Shown in pieces: positions 1 through 13,025 of a stretch of DNA of 64,000 nucleotides. The translations under genes were made by a program, and so were the position numbers. Source of the stretch: Brachynemurus nebulosus. Taxonomy: Eukaryota; Arthropoda; Insecta; Neuroptera; Myrmeleontidae. A model generated the notes under the pieces. That model saw only the letters and a program-made list of their open reading frames with translations, was not told the origin of the DNA and did not search any database. Each line of letters opens with the position of its first letter. Position 1 is the first letter of the stretch. The stretch covers positions 11,982,305-12,046,304 of the forward strand of contig JAPWDM010000006.1 of NCBI GenBank assembly GCA_035578155.1, read 5' to 3'.

Positions 1-130
1 CTGTCTCCACTGAAAAAAAAAATATTAAAGTGAAGCCGTTCCTCAAATCTACTGTCTATAACAGACTCCACCCACATCACTATTCTTTTTGGATAAGAGC
101 CGCCTCGTGAGTCCGCATATATATGTATAA

Positions 131-393
131 ATAGCGCGAAATTTCTAGGTAAGTTTCTTTTTATAATCACCGTTCGTTTAGATTTCAATTCGATTTTTTC
201 CAATTTTCCGGAAAACTATAAGCTTTGGAAAAATTTAAAACGCAGTTATTCTGAGCGCGAAAATAGCGCGAAATTCCTAGGTAAGTTTCTTTTGATAATC
301 ACCGTTCGTTTAGATTTCGTCGTTTTCACTTTTTCCCTGTAAAGTAGTCGATTAGATTTTTTACAATTTTCCGGAAAACTATATGCATGGAAT
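131..393. repeat. Imperfect tandem duplication of about 100 bp
   Basis: The block beginning ATAGCGCGAAATTTCTAGGT at 131 recurs at 263 as ATAGCGCGAAATTCCTAGGT. Both copies continue with the same AAGTTTCTTT and CACCGTTCGTTTAGATTTC words and end with CCGGAAAACTATA. The second copy carries about 31 extra bases before the CCGGAAAACT block. No coding potential is seen. Confidence 0.7.
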
Positions 394-1511
394 TTCTGGC
401 ACTGATTAACTCAGTAAAGTTAAAGTTAACTTAAAGTTTCATAACATTTAAAACTGCAAAAATATTTTAGTTTGTAAATGATAAAGTTCATTCATTCATA
501 TTGTTTAAATGCTCTTCGCTTGCAGACAGTTTCTCGATTTTTAATTTCTAAACAATCAATACGTAATACCTCGTCACGAAATGTTACTTGTTGTTTTTTG
601 TTAAACAAGAGATACATGTGTGTGTATGCATACTTGTATTAGCTGTGTTTGTAATATACTATATTGGCTCTCTCATATGTAGGAGCAAATGTATTATACC
701 TAGAAATTTTATACCTCTTATTACAACACAAACTAAAATATAAACGGCTAACATTAAAGAATTATAATATATACCTATTTACATTTATATGTATTGCATT
801 TATTAAAATTGTATTCGCTATTTGCAACATATGGATGATACTAATGGAATTTATATAAATGCACAGCTAGATAGCAATTTTCAAAAAAGAAAATCATTTT
901 GAGGCCTTTTGAGTCGACAAACACACAAATAATGAGTACCTATATATATAGTTTGCATAAAATATGTAAAATATAAATTGCTGGGATAATATTTTTTACG
1001 AATTATTCAAAATTTTCACAAGAAGTAGGAATAGTTTATAAATTTAGCGTTTAAGGTACAAATTTTAGAGAGAAAAATTTCCAATTTTCGCAGCACCAAA
1101 AGCGTCCAAAATGCTATCGGTAAAATTTCTGAACTCGATGATGTCATTAGGTAACTCAGTATCATTAAAATTGTCCGATTATCGTAGCGAAAATTTCGAT
1201 TTTTTCAATATAATTTCACTATGGTGGGAAGGCCGTGTAATTCAAAACATACTTAGCCCACTTTGATCACGTAAAACAGAAATATAAAGTAACCTACTTA
1301 TGCCTTATATACTTCAGTGTGAACGAGATATTAAGTATCAAATAACAGTAATAATAATAATAATACCCCCCCTCTCTGTCTTTTTGTTCGTTACAAATAC
1401 GTTGCATTAACACAATCATGTTTCAAACTCCTGTCTTGTGTGTGTAACAAGCAACTTGCAATTTGAGTAGCTACTTAAGTAGATTCTACATATGGAAATA
1501 TATAGTTATCA
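394..1511. other. AT-rich DNA, nothing recognised
   Basis: There is no coding signature, no terminal inverted repeat pair and no RNA gene that I can recognise. Only short A/T runs and a short ATAATAATAATA stretch near 1350 stand out. Confidence 0.6.
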
Positions 1512-1942
1512 TACAGGGTGTCCCGAATAAAATTTCAGAAATCTCGTGGAAGATTTTTCAAATTGACGTTTTTTCAAAAATTTTTCCCCAAAATTATACA
1601 GAGGTGTCAAGCAAAAAAAAGGATTACAACCCTGGTACCTCCCCCCCCCCCACACACACACACGTTGAGTTTGCAAACGAGTAGAATGTTGTTTGGCTTA
1701 GGAGCCGTAACCAAAAAACCCATAATTCCATATTTTTATTTCTTCCAGTAATTTTTTAGTGGTAAGAAACATGATATTCTTATTTGCGCAGAGCATTTCT
1801 TTAAAGCAGCAAAGAATTTAAATAACTTTCGGGCATTTTTATCTTGAAAAATTGCATTTTGAAATATTTTTGGTCGAGAAGCAGGCAAATTACGTGATAA
1901 TACGATATTTTACTACGACTAGAAAATTAGGGACACCCTGTA
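1512..1942. mobile_element. MITE with TACAGGGTGTCCC terminal inverted repeats
   Basis: The left end TACAGGGTGTCCC (1512-1524) is matched exactly in reverse complement by GGGACACCCTGTA (1930-1942), enclosing about 430 bp. The interior has no transposase signature, only a C tract and a short CA run near 1629-1662, so this is non-autonomous. I could not settle the target duplication. The superfamily is uncertain. Confidence 0.75.
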
Positions 1943-4900
1943 TAACGATCATTAATGTTATTACACGTGGTAAACATATATAGTCAGTTGACACAATAAC
2001 ATATAAATACTTATTAGGCCAATTAGTGATCGGAAAATATTATTATACTTGAAACCTCAACGTGATTATTAAAAAAAAAAAGTTTATATTTATTCCCGAC
2101 AATGGAGTAGCACATTTCAATACATAACGTTTCAATACACTCTATTTACAAACATCACAAACATATCTTTTCCTGGTGAATACTTATTTTTGATAACATT
2201 CATAAGTAATTTAATTGAGTTACGCCCTCCAACGGAAGTGGTGAAATTCATATTTCAGAAACACTTTCCCGGACAAATGAGTCTTGCGAACTACAGACAT
2301 AATGTTCACGATTAGTGATGGCTAAAATTAGTCTTAATCTTGCAGGCTTTCCTCCTAGAAAGTCTTTTCAAATCCTAGTCTGTCTGAACCTAGTAAGAGA
2401 CCAAGTTTAACATTAAGATAGAACTTTACAAGACCGAAATCAAAATTTTTTGTATAAGAATTGAATTGAGATCAAAATCACCAGGGCTTCAGTTTTACAT
2501 TTGTTTATCTACATTTGTTTAGCTTTTTTTTATAAAAAAAAAACTCCTTGTCTATTCCATCTAAAACCGTCTCACAGGTTAATCGAGTTGTTCCACTCAA
2601 AACTTTAACAGAATTTTCTCCAAAAACAACAAATTTCGAAATTTTTGTTCGTGATTAATTAATACTAGACAGTCCGAACGTCTACAAAGTCCCAAAATCC
2701 TCAGAGGCTTGCAAAATTTTTAAAAAATTAAATAAAAAAACTTAATAAAAAAAATAATAAAAATAAACACGACATAAATAACAATAAAGTGATAAAAAAA
2801 TATTTAAAAGAAAATTATGAACAAAATATAAATAAACAATTGAATGTGTGATCCATGGTACCGACCAATACTCGTCTGCAGTAACATCACAGTCATCATG
2901 TTCTGACTATGACACACATGTGTCTGTGTCATCGGACTGTATACGCAGTGTTAACGAATCCAATCAAAAAAATGCGATATCGTTATCCAAATAAATCTCC
3001 CAAAATATTTTATTACAAATTGTATATTTTATACACAGTATCATTTTCCTGTTCCTTTATTTTCGGCCAAAATACACAAGAAAAGACCGATACACAAATG
3101 CTTACAAAAATTTCTTATAAAAAGAAAAAATACAAAAAAAGGATATTGTTGTAACGTAAACTCACCGCCTGCCTGCATTTGCAAAAAAAGCTTATTTTTA
3201 ACAAAACGCATATATACAAATATGGTCTCAAATTACTTTTAAGTACTCCATAAGTACCTATGTAAGTATTTGGACAAATGTGACAAAATTATTCTATTTA
3301 CCAAAAATATTGTTATCGAAATTGTATTTTGAAGGCAGGTATTCAAGTGTGCACAATAGAGTATAATAACCACAAACATACCGCAAGAAACCAATAATTA
3401 TTATTATTATTTAAAACTGAATAATATAGTAACCATATTTAAAAAAAAAAAATAAATAAATTTGAAATTTGAACTCAAGGTAGCTACTTTAAGATATTGA
3501 CGTAATGTGTGAACAAATTTTTCGTATCGTCAGTTCTAAACCGATTCTCAACAGATGGCGCCTTTTACATACTTTATATCGTAACTTTGTATTGTATAAC
3601 ATATTAAATTTTTAACAAATTCCTTTGACACCTTTTCATTTTATTCAAAGGAAAAATAGAGTTTTCCCATAAGAACCCGCGTTAAAAATACAAAAATTTG
3701 AAATGGTTTTTCTTAAAATTGGGGTGGTCAATTTCTTTCGGTAAGGGTATTGAATTAAATAAATATCTAGAGAAGTTTCGTTAAAATCCTTTCAAAAAAT
3801 CGTTTTATCCACCAACTATTACCTTAAAACGGCAATAATTCTAATAATAAAATAAAACAAACATTATTAAGTCCAGTACCTACCTAGTTTTATTTTTTTT
3901 TTTATTTTTATAAATTGAAATGTATTTTAAATTTTTTACTTCAGTGAATTTTGTTTCCTTTTTTTTTTTTTAAAGAAAACGATGTTGAAGCAAAGTAAAT
4001 AATAGAAAAAAAAGTAGAAAATTGTAAGAGTGGTTTTTATAATAGCCGTGGTAGCCTTTTGTAAGCGTATAATGGTGTTCAAATCACTGATGATCGGCTG
4101 ATTAGAATGACAAGGGCGTTCGGGCGTGCGGCCCTTTTAACACAGCACGCCCACAAGTACACGCATAGGTACTTTATACAGTCCGAACTTTTTTTTTTTG
4201 GAATAGGTATAGTTAAGACATTAATGGAATTTATTAGTACCAAGAGTATAGAGCCTTTAAAATAAACAATTTTAAGAAGGGCACTAACTACTGACTTTTA
4301 TTTCCTTGGTTTTGCGCAGAATTCAAAATTGACAATTTCTTATCAAGCGATGCTCACTAAAATCACATTTTTAATTTAAAATTTTTCAGTGAAATATTTT
4401 TGCTCTTTGAGGTGTTATAAAATAAGTATCAAGTTGTTTTATTCAAAAATTATCGTTCTCGTACCGATTTTGGAAAAATGTGATTTCGAGAAAAATGTGT
4501 TTTTAAAATTTTCCTTCGTCAATTTTCAAAGTTAATGGCGAAATAATCTAACATCGTTATGATTCACCTGTTATTTTCGGGTTGTGATGTAGGAAACCTT
4601 CTTCTACTTCGAGATGGATCCAAAAATTTATTATGCGGGGGTGGGGGTGGGGGGGGAGGAGTTAAACAATTAAAAAAAAGTTTTCATTAAAAAACTAGGA
4701 GACTATTTTCATTCCAAACCCGCCGTCCACTGATTATTACCTACGGTATTTTTGAATATTAATCGAGTTTGGTATCATTTCCAAAAGTCTTAGGGGGACT
4801 ATCGCTTCTGCCTCTCCTCTGGGTCTATTCCTGCTTCTACCTTGTGTTGCGTGGTAAGGTAGGTACTTACTTTAACTGGTTTATAACTTGCTTTTTTTTG

Positions 4901-5754
4901 CTTCGATCAAATGATGTTGAGTTTCACGAGAATTTCGTCTTAAGTCCACGGGATTTGATTGATTTTTCTCTTCAGAATGACTAGTTAATTTTTAATCACC
5001 TGTACAACAAAAAAAAAATGGGTGACTGTTGAAGAAATCTTTAACACAATAAGATTCAATATCTAATGGAACGTAAAAAAAACACCACACCGATTTTCAA
5101 TTAGGTTAGAAAGAATATGTTGTATAATTCTGAAATAGACTTTCGATTACCAACTACTGACAATACTTACTGATTTGCCGAGTGCGCGGCGAAGTACTGC
5201 GGGTAGAGCACAAAGCGAACACTCTCTATCTCTCTCATACTATCCCTTGTCAAATTAAGGTGCTACCTACTAATACGTGCAACTAACTGGTCCGGGATAA
5301 CACCTTGACGGGTGGATGGAATTTGCTAAAGGAGTTGTAATATAAGTGAACAATAATAACTACGCCCCCTGCTTGGTAATTTTCCCCCTCATCCCCCCGG
5401 CGGAATTGTCTCTTCGGTTCGACGCCAATTGGCTCAATCATCACGTGGGGTTCACAGGTTTTTAATGCGTTTGTTTAGCTTATATCATTATCAGCATCAT
5501 CACTGAAAGAGAAGTTAATGATCCGTGAAACTTAAATGGATTTTGTTTGGGCCAAATGCATAAAATTTTGGGTTTTTTTGTATCTAAATGTAAGTATTAG
5601 TTTTGGGCACAGCAGGTGCTATACCACAAAAAAAAATTTGCAATTTGGTATTATTTGATTGTAGGCGTTGATACAGTAAAAATATGTAAAAACAAAATTT
5701 TCGAGTTTTGGAATAGTTAAGTTGATTAACGTAAAAAATATAGGCTAAGAGTGA
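1943..5754. other. AT-rich intergenic DNA with minor fragments
   Basis: No supported gene. Items noted are a possible decayed end of the hexamer MITE family at 2313-2430 (listed separately), a G-rich run at 4636-4662 and a less AT-rich patch at 5380-5460. That patch contains GCCAATTGGC and CACGTG and could be regulatory, but nothing proves it. The remaining short open frames have low-complexity composition and no recognisable domain. Confidence 0.5.
2313..2430 (-). mobile_element. Possible decayed fragment of hexamer-rich hAT MITE
   Basis: TTAGTGATGGCTAAAATTAG at about 2313 resembles the reverse-orientation end TAGTGATGAGCAAAATTAGT of the family described at 35610. It is followed by scattered GTCTTAATCTTG and AAGTCTT words. 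No right end is seen. The similarity is visual and weak. Confidence 0.3.
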
Positions 5755-5810
5755 TTGGGGCTTGCACAATTAGGGTTCCGTGCAGTAATCAGCCAATAAA
5801 CAAAATTATT
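5755..5810 (+). repeat. Fragment of dispersed repeat with GGGTTCCGT core
   Basis: The string GCACAATTAGGGTTCCGT occurs here and again near 17265. Related, more diverged strings occur at about 42690 and 50280. It looks like a short fragment of a widely dispersed element. I cannot name the family. Confidence 0.5.
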
Positions 5811-6114
5811 ACTCTTTTATTTATATACACTTATTTAAATCGTACCCAAATTTGCTTGTGGATAACTGAAAAATGCATGAATTGTTCCAAATTGTTTATT
5901 TCCATGTTTTCCCTTGCTATTTAATTTTTTTTCAGCAATTGGAAATCTCTGATTAAATATCTACCAATCCTACTAAAAATTATAAAAAAAATATTTTCAC
6001 AATATATTAATTAAATTTTTTCTTTTTGGGGACCAAACTGACCACCCCCCCCCTCCCCAACCCTTTTTAAACCGAAATAATTTTTCTTTTAATCGCTAAC
6101 TTGCCTCGATAATT

Positions 6115-6550
6115 TAGTGATGAGCAAATGCAAGACCAAGACCAAGACTTGGCAGTCTTAGTCTTGGTCTTGTTCTTGCATTAAGAATCTTGATCTTGGT
6201 CTTGCTAGAGCAGTTTGAGTCTTGGTCTTGGTCTTGCAAAATGCAGTCTTGGTATTGGTCTTGGTATTGCTAAAGAATCTTGCATTTTTTTATTAGCGAA
6301 TTTTTTCCTTCTAAAATCAGAATTTTCTCTCTTTACGGTATTAATTATACTTTCAAACTATTTAAATAGTTTAGCAAGAGTCTTACTTTTTTCTTGCTTT
6401 TGTCTTAGTCTTGCTCACTTGAGTCTTGGTATTGGTCTTGCAGCCATACTTATAGTCTTGGTCTTGGTTTTGCTCTTGGTATACATAGTCTTGATCTTGG
6501 TTCTGGTCTTGCAAAAAATGCAAGACCAAGACTAATTTTGCTCATCACTA
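6115..6550 (+). mobile_element. Hexamer-rich hAT-type MITE, copy A
   Basis: The ends are TAGTGATGAGCAAA (6115-6128) and its reverse complement TTTGCTCATCACTA (6537-6550). The interior is mostly CTTGGT or ACCAAG hexamers with a central 18-bp palindrome AAACTATTTAAATAGTTT (6355-6372). The flanks do not show a clean 8-bp duplication, so this copy may have lost it. The hexamer has no stop codon in any frame, so the open frame across it (Leu-Gly / Leu-Val / Ser-Trp repeats) is a composition artefact. It shares order and sequence with the copies at 35610, 41496, 47426 and 60423. Confidence 0.9.
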
Positions 6551-9500
6551 GTCGATGTGTACGCCGTCATCCAGCCCTAATATTTTGCCAATTTTTAAAT
6601 TCCGACGTTACACAGACGGACAAACAGACACGAGTGTGATCTTACAAGGGTTTTGTTTTTCCTTTCGAGGTTCGGACCAGTAAAAATTTTGAAAAATCTG
6701 GACCCAGAAACATATCATTTTGTTAGGGTTTTTAATTGCATTTTTTTTTTTTTAGAAAAAAACCAACTATTTAAACATTCAATCACAATTAAACGTTCTA
6801 GTTTAAAGAATAATATAAAATAAAAAATCAATAAACAAGTTAAAACTGATTAATCACTTCAAATTATATAATAAAACAAATCATTTTATGTAGAAAACAA
6901 ACAATTTAAGTTTGATTTTGAAATATAGAAACATCGAGGTATGGTATAAATTAATAATTTACTGTACAGTACAACCTCCGACTGCTTTGGTAATTATTTT
7001 TTTATTACATTTTTACAGTGTTTACTTTCGTGTGATTACACTTTAATAAATATCCGGGCGTGCGTTGGGGGTTTAAATTACAATCATTAATAAATTTTTG
7101 ATAACCATTAATTATTTTCCAATAAACTAATTTATCGAGAAATACAGATAGATATACTAATTTCGATTGTTAAACTATTATTATTATTATCGAAAATCGA
7201 AATTATTTTTAAAAAAAATGCAGCATTACTCCTTTTTATGCGGTTTTAAAGTGCATAATCTGAATAAAAAACAAGAGAAGGTAAGAAAAAGCTCATTAAA
7301 GTACATAATCTGAATAAAAAGCATTTTTTATTTTATATATTAGCATTTATTATATTCTAAATTTTCTATGAAACGTTTTCTATACGGTCCCAATTCACCG
7401 TATAAGAAAAGGTTATACTGTATATTAATTGATAGTATATGGATTAATATATCTATTTAAATTACAACTTATAAATAGGTATCAGAAAAATGATAAAGTG
7501 GTCAGAATATTGATATTTTTATTAATAATATTGGTTTCAGGTGTTTCGTTCACAGGTAAATTTTTAATATTTTTTGTTGTTTAATCAGTGGCGTAATTAC
7601 GTGGGGGCTAAGTGGTGTCAAATAGCAAAAATGGCTTGATTTGATAAGAAAGAAATTTTTGTAATTTGTTAATTTTTTTTAATACCCTATAAATCCTACA
7701 AAAGAAATGATAGAATAATAAAATTTGACGTAAATCAGAAATTTCGGAGGCCGTTCTTTTTATTTTTAACAAAATTAAACATGTAACACCACGAGAAAAA
7801 GACATCGGTTGAATTGGTCGTTTTTCTAAGAGAAATTTGGTCATTTTGATGGTAAAAATTAAATTAGAATGAAGAATTTGCTTAGGCAAGAAACAATTCG
7901 AAGCCCACGGCAACAAAATCGCTAAATCCGTCTCTGTTTACATCAAGTGTCTAGTTAAATTGAAATCGATGTTAAAAATATCAAAAATATTGTCAATCTA
8001 CTTGATTTCTAATTAAAAAAAATTTATATTTATTAATTCTTAGATTCTTTCTGTTTGTGAATTAATTTTTTTTTCTTTTTTGAAGCTTGTTAATTTATAT
8101 TTAATATAATTTTATCAATAGTTGATTACGTAATATATAGTTGATTATGTTATGATTTAGATTAATAGAGGATTTTACACGAATAAACACACACCTGCAA
8201 AATTTAATTAACATTCTCAAGTGTGGGTAAAATTCAGCTGATTAAATAAAAATCGACTATTAATTTTGTAATTTTCGAAAAATTTATTTCATTATGAAAT
8301 ATTAATAATAATTTTTTAAGTATTTGTTGACGGAAAAATTAATTTAAAGAAAAAAATATTTGAAGCAATAAGGGTTGGCGTGCGTAACCTCCTCTAGTGA
8401 TGTATGCGTCAACTAAACGTCTGTTAGTACTTCATCCCTGTGCTAGATGGCTCTAGTAACATATTTCGTAGCTGTTGAAAACAATAGTTATGTATCAATG
8501 CATACTGAACTCGTCGATGTATATATAATGTGGTACGGAACGTTTCAAAATTTTGGGTTCACTCATAAAATCATTTCTGTCGTCGAATTTTTATTGTACG
8601 TGGTGACGTCATCAATTTGAAAAAGTGATTTTTTTAAAACTTTTCAAGTCTGTAAAAAGATCGTTCCTCAAAGCTGTAAAATTATATTTGATCAATAATT
8701 TTTTTAATATTATACGACAAAAAAAGTGGCAATAAAGTTAATAATCACCCCTGTTGATATAGGTATACATTATATACTTTTATCTTTTCATAAAACGTAC
8801 CAATTTCAAATAATTTGCATTTCAAAAGAATCAAATTACGAAATCAGAAAATTAATTTGGACGCCTCCCCCTCCCCTTATGGGTAAATATCATAAGAAAT
8901 CAGTCGTCTACAAAGGTTGCAAATACTTTTATCGTAAAAAAAAACAAGATTATATTTTCAAAAATTTCAAAAATTGATTTGACTCTTAAAACTCTATTTT
9001 TAACAAATTCTTGCTTTATTCGTTTGTTTCAAAAAATATTTTTTTGAAATTAACTTAACGAGTGCCTAAGTGAACATTCCAAAAGTCATGTATAAAACTC
9101 AAAAAGTCTAAGATATTATTCTTAGAATCGTATTTTCGTATTTCTCATGAAAATCAGCCCTGTGTTTGAGCCCCAAAATTCAATAGATAATCAGAAATGA
9201 TATAGTTACGAATAGAATTAGAAACTTTACAATTAGCTCCTCAATAGAACTGGAAAATGAAATAAAATTATATATTTGGCAAAATTTTTTTCTTCAAAAT
9301 ATAAGGACCCCTGTGGTGAGGGTCGTTTTATAACACCGTCTGTATTACACATACATATTAATTTTGGAACCAAAATTTTAACTGTAACCATCTGACTGGC
9401 TGTTTTTCTGATAATGTTAACTTTTGAGCACAAATAAATTTAAAAGGACAACACCCCCATCTTTGAAATTACACCATCTGTTCCCCGCATATTTGATATT

Positions 9501-10106
9501 CGATCCACGCTTAGCGTTAATTACTTTCAAATCATTCTATACCATACTCTATTTTATATTATAATAAAACGCACAAGTCTGTTTTCTATTTAAATACCAA
9601 ACCATTTCTTCATCTCTGCAGTTAGTTACCTTAATAGAATGAGAGCTTCTTATAGACAGCTCTCGATAGGTGAGGTGAAGGGGGTACATTTGTTCATTGT
9701 ACACTCTATATAATGGGATAAAATTTTCTCCAAAAGAAAATAACGAGAAGCAATTTAAATTCCGGATATTAAAATATATTAAGAAAATAAATATCTCAAT
9801 TAGGGTTAAAGATGAAATAACTTACATCCGTTTTTATAATACATATAAGTACATAGAAACGCTAAAATTATCGATCCTATATTTATATACTAAACGAACG
9901 TTTGGTTGGGAAAAAAACGAATAAGTATGGTCGAGTAAAATTTGTAGATACACGATTTGAAGTGCGTGATTCGAATAATAAAAAAATAATACTAATGTTC
10001 TGATTAAACACAATTTTATATAATAACTATTTACAAAAAAAAATTCAGTGGCGGCTCTTAAAAAAAGAATCAAATATAATCAAATAGTAGAGAATTTAAG
10101 ATCTAC
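6551..10106. other. AT-rich DNA with a possible single hAT-like end
   Basis: CAGTGGCGTAATTACGTGGG at 7587 resembles the left terminus of many hAT elements, but I could not find a matching right end. The rest is A/T-rich with short direct repeats, for example AAGTGCATAATCTGAATAAAAA at about 7250 and 7299 in near-identical form. No gene is supported. Confidence 0.45.
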
Positions 10107-10827
10107 TTAAGGAGAGATTCGCTAAAAAGAAGAAATAGATTTTTTTTTCTTCATAATTATGTTCCTTAAGGTGTTAGAAATATTCTCCTAAAATTTTATT
10201 TTCAAAAAAGTGAAAAATCAAAAAGTTATAGGCATTTTAGTGCATGCACTTTACTATAATTCAATTTAAAAAAAAAATTTAAATGATATTTTCTCAAAAC
10301 TACGTTTCTTGATATGGTTTCTCGTGTATCTCAAAACGTATCTGAGATATCGACATAAATCAAAGTGCATATTATTCCTCGATACCGTCATTTTGGTAGG
10401 AACTAGAATCTTTTGGTTCCGTAATATATATATTTTCAAAACGGTGGCTGTTTATAGTAGAGAAAAAGCACCGATTTTTGAAAATTTATTTTCAAAATGC
10501 GATTTCTCGCTGGTTTTCGTTATTTTTTTCTTAGATCCTAGTTAGTACCATAACTGTACCTATATGTATATTTTCGGAAAGTTCTTGAAGTTTTTTTTTT
10601 TGATTTTGGTTCACTGGGAATTTCAGAACGCGAGGAACCCTCGAAGTGGACTTCCAAGTTATTTATACACAACTCATTTTTGAATATTAAAAATTCTTTT
10701 TGTAATCTCAAGACATGTAGAAACAATGTTGTATATTTAGTTTTTTAATAAAATATTTATTTGTATAAAAATAAAAAATAATAAAAATGGTAGATTTTTG
10801 ATGTTTTTTTAGCGAACCTCCCCTTAA
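10107..10827 (+). mobile_element. TTAA-flanked MITE, first copy of an inverted pair
   Basis: The termini CTTAAGGAGAGATTCGCTAA (left) and the reverse complement of CGAACCTCCCCTTAAG (right) pair with only two differences. Both are bounded by TTAA (10107-10110 and 10824-10827), which would fit a piggyBac-type TTAA target duplication. The interior of about 710 bp matches, in reverse orientation, the block at about 49177-49850, including the region around GTTCCTCGCG / CGCGAGGAAC. There is no transposase coding, so it is non-autonomous. The superfamily assignment rests only on TTAA. Confidence 0.65.
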
Positions 10828-12944
10828 GAAAAAATATTTCTTATCGCCAGTTTTTTAAAATGAAGTATTTAGATATCCCCCAAAAAATTAATCTGAAATC
10901 GATAAAAGTGGTGTTTAAGCCGTTGTGCCTCTGTATTTAACCATATCTTTAGTTTTAAATAATTAAGTTAAAACTGTACTAATGACCCTCCCTCCCTCTA
11001 AAAAAAAAAACACCAAAATTATCGTTTATATAATTTAAACAACACAAATTACTACCAACAATAATCACCATCAACTACTCTCCTTGTCTCCCCTACCCCC
11101 TTAACCATAAGACAAGGCTATTAGCGTTAACGATTGATCAGTAGGTTTGTGGTCAACTCTATTAAATTTATTACAATTAATTTTATAGAGCAATTTTACT
11201 GTATTCATTAAAAAAGGTGATTAATGTTTTTTATACATTTTTTGTTTTTTTTAATAAATACGTAATTAATTATGTAAACTTAATTCAATTAATGTTTTCA
11301 CAGACGTTTCATGTTGGCTTAATTAAATAAAAGTTTTTTTTTTTTAATAAATTGCTTGCGTTACCAGAACTGATGGTAACAGAGAAATTCTTACATGAAA
11401 ATTTAAAGAAAGAAAATATGGAATTGTTTTAAACCTAGCTTTAAAATAAAAATTTTATAAAACGTTTGTTCTTTCTATTGTGGGAAATATATTTGGTCGA
11501 AAAACAATTTTCTCTGGCGGTTTAGAAGTTATAAGTATTAAGAGTCGTAGAAATTTTCAATTCTGATAATTTTGGTTCAATCTAACTACAACACATTTCT
11601 AGTTTTCTGAATAATTTTTTTGGATGAGAATAGAAACCTTTAAGCCTCCTCCCCCCCACGCCTCAAAACGTATACATTGTTGAATTTGTGCTTTCTTTTG
11701 ACCCTTTCCAATATGTTTTTGGAAAATTTTTTTGCCATTCTCTTATTCCGGCCCGAAATTAGTTTGCCAAAACCAATATTCCACTTTTTCCCACTTCACG
11801 CCTATTATAATTGAGTCGCCCACACGCTATTTCTGTGCTAAATTTTCAATTTTTACTTTAAATAGTTTCAAAGAAAATCGCTTGTAGTTTTATAAGTGTT
11901 CAATTTTGTCAATTTGAAGCCTTTTTGGTAAATAATTTGTTGAAAAATTTGCAACTAAATTCCAATTTTCAATTAAAATAGCTACAGTGTGCCGGCACTT
12001 CCACCATCAGACTCTGATTCCCGGTAAATACAAAATTTTTTCGCTTAAAAAATCGTGATATATTATACTTACTACACATTTTAATTGATAATTAAAATTT
12101 GAAATCAACCAAAAGTAATTTAATAATTTTTTTTTTAATAAGCCAGTTAAAATTTTTGAAAACATTATTAATTTATGGATGATTATAGGTTATGTTTACT
12201 ATACCAATGATTGCATCTATCTAACCTATATAAATATCAAAAATTATTTTTAAATTTCCAATATTTTTTAATCGTATCAAATTGAATCAATTATTTCCGA
12301 AAAAATGAAATGCTTGGAAAAATTCGATAACAGTTTGAACGATTAAAAAAATATATTAAAAACATGCGACGTCATATTACTTTTCGTTTTAAATAGAAAA
12401 TTTCTTTATTAGTATATATAAAATGAAATATATATAAAATATTAAAAGCTAATTTAAAATTACATTTTCATAATATTCAAGGAAAAAAAATTATAGAAAT
12501 AAATACAGATATACGGGTGATTTCTTTTTAAAGATACTAATCAGCCAGTAAATGGAAATTTTTATTTTTCACAGAAAATCTTTTATAAAAATTTTGGTGA
12601 AACCTGTTGTAAGTCGTTTATGGGTTGTGATAAATAAATGTAAGACCATCTACCTGTTATGTAATTCACTAGAATTAACCTACCCCTATATTTGGAGTAT
12701 CACAGCTATAAAAATTAATGTTAATGATTTTTTAATGCCAACAGTAGTAATGTAATTTCTTAGTTATATGTTTTTGTTGCAAATAAAATTTTCGGTGTAA
12801 TGTATATATTGCAAAAATAAACATTAATTTTCAAATATAAATTATTAACATTGTGACAATTAGCATTTATATATACATATATTATTAATTTCTATAATAT
12901 TTTAGATTAAATAAAAAAAAAAATTAAAAAAATTACTGGATAGA
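10828..12944. other. AT-rich DNA, nothing firm
   Basis: No gene or bounded repeat is recognised. The patch at 11105-11170 (ACAAGGCTATTAGCG and neighbours) is less simple than its surroundings and could be conserved non-coding DNA, but this cannot be judged without an alignment. Confidence 0.45.
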
Positions 12945-13020
12945 CCCAGCCTCGAACCTGTAACCTCAGGACACGGAGCAAGTCCTCTAACCACACATCT
13001 ATTTTGCCTCTGACTGTACA
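12945..13020 (-). repeat. tRNA-like sequence, probably a SINE head or tRNA pseudogene
   Basis: Read on the minus strand, TGGTTAGAGG resembles an A box and GGTTCGAGGCT a B box at tRNA-like spacing. An imperfect anticodon-type hairpin (AGGAC / GTCCT) lies between them. The acceptor stem does not pair, and the anticodon loop looks too long for a working tRNA. An A/T-rich tail follows. It is more likely a tRNA-derived SINE fragment or a decayed tRNA copy than a functional gene. Confidence 0.5.
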
Positions 13021-13025
13021 CCACA

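Noticed and set aside
7587..7960. Complete hAT MITE starting CAGTGGCGTAATTACG
   Set aside because: The left end looks right, but I could not find a complementary right end or an 8-bp duplication.
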